Assembly: GCA_023395465.1 (NCBI GenBank)
Contig: JAEWZE010000248.1
Location: 1 to 15,822, forward strand
Length of the DNA stretch: 15,822 bases
From: Pseudomonadota bacterium
GTDB lineage: Bacteria > Pseudomonadota > Gammaproteobacteria > Xanthomonadales > Xanthomonadaceae
Reading direction: 5' to 3'
Under the pieces are notes generated by a model. The model saw only the letters and a program-made list of their open reading frames with translations. It was not told the DNA's origin and searched no databases. Positions within the stretch are counted from its first letter, which is position 1, and each line of letters starts with the position of its first letter. The position numbers and the translations under genes were made by a program. Shown here piece after piece: positions 15,533 through 15,822 of the stretch.

Positions 15533-15538
15533 TACAAT
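15533..15538 (+). promoter_or_regulatory. Candidate sdaA promoter (-10 box)
   Basis: TACAAT, five of six matches to the -10 consensus, would place the start site near 15545 and leave a leader of about 20 bases. That leader holds AGGAA at 15552-15556, a good ribosome binding site for the ATG at 15564. No clear -35 is seen. Confidence 0.5.
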
Positions 15539-15563
15539 GGCCGCTCGCACCAGGAACGCCCGA

Positions 15564-15822
15564 ATGTCCGTCAGCACCTTCGACCTCTACAAGATCGGCA
15601 TCGGCCCCAGTTCCTCGCACACGGTCGGCCCGATGCGCGCGGCCGCACGCTTCGTGGAACGCTGGCTGGTCGAGCCCGGGCGGCTGCACGAGGTGGCGCG
15701 GGTGCGCGCCGAGGTGTTCGGCTCGCTGGCCCTCACCGGCCGCGGCCACGGCACCGACAAGGCGCTGCTGATGGGACTGGAAGGGCACCTGCCCAACCTG
15801 ATCGACCCGGACATCATCCCCG
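15564..15822 (+). CDS. sdaA: L-serine dehydratase (iron-sulphur type), 5' part
   Basis: This is the start of the [4Fe-4S] L-serine deaminase that converts serine to pyruvate and ammonia. The first 86 residues are visible. They begin MSVSTFDLYKIGIGPSSSHT, the hallmark N-terminus of single-chain SdaA/SdaB, then VGPMRAAARFVERWL, EVFGSLALTGRGHGTDKALL and MGLEGHLPNLIDPDIIP. The family length is about 455 residues, so the cluster-binding cysteines lie past the right edge. I chose the ATG at 15564 because of AGGAA before it and the TACAAT promoter box. An in-frame ATG at 15537 overlaps that box and would add nine residues not seen in the family. Confidence 0.95.
   Translation, partial: MSVSTFDLYKIGIGPSSSHTVGPMRAAARFVERWLVEPGRLHEVARVRAEVFGSLALTGRGHGTDKALLMGLEGHLPNLIDPDIIP

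Noticed and set aside
15537..15563. Earlier ATG for sdaA at 15537
   Set aside because: It overlaps the TACAAT promoter box, has no ribosome binding site, and adds nine residues absent from the family's usual MSVSTFDLYK-type start.

Overview
The window is very GC-rich (about 70% by eye, not counted). It looks like chromosome from a member of the Xanthomonadaceae/Lysobacteraceae in Gammaproteobacteria, perhaps near Lysobacter or Luteimonas. Three things suggest this. The gene neighbourhoods fit: pilT divergent from proC plus a DUF4426 lipoprotein, and aroK-aroB-small gene-hemE. A GGGATTCGGGATTGGGG-type intergenic repeat resembles those I recall from that family. Several -10-like boxes sit only 6-9 bases before start codons, as on leaderless mRNAs. 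The genus is an inference. I see no transposase, integrase, CRISPR array, tRNA, rRNA or phage gene, and base usage looks uniform. This reads as core chromosome rather than a genomic island.

Layout. Positions 1-526 (minus) hold the first half of pilT, the twitching-motility retraction ATPase. A 384-bp non-coding stretch with a large hairpin follows, where relatives as I recall them carry yggS. Then come proC and a DUF4426 lipoprotein (plus). Converging on these is a minus-strand pair: pdxH, then a B12-binding-type protein whose apparent N-terminus is encoded by an inverted repeat. A D-glycerate 3-kinase-like gene starts only 17 bp from pdxH on the other strand and converges on a dodecin gene. 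Divergent from dodecin is aroK-aroB (shikimate pathway), then a small WGR-like protein and hemE (haem synthesis).

Converging on hemE is a minus-strand block: a 1178-residue membrane hybrid sensor kinase with about fourteen propeller repeats, a strong terminator-like hairpin, and a secreted LigE-type ATP-dependent DNA ligase. Divergent from the kinase is a three-gene operon, YceI - cytochrome b561 - YceI. It meets, with no gap at all, a minus-strand pair of a glutaredoxin-like protein and an unrecognised small secreted protein. The window ends in the first 86 codons of an L-serine dehydratase (plus).

How the genes work together. Many products make or handle cofactors: PdxH (FMN to PLP), the B12-type binding protein, dodecin (flavin), HemE (haem), cytochrome b561 (haem) and YceI (isoprenoid lipid). 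Tight packing is shown by GTGA or ATGA start/stop overlaps at four gene pairs. I found no convincing new multi-gene system. The items most worth following are the repeat-encoded start of the B12-type gene, the hairpin in place of yggS, the orphan propeller kinase divergent from the YceI/b561 operon, and the unknown gene beside the glutaredoxin.
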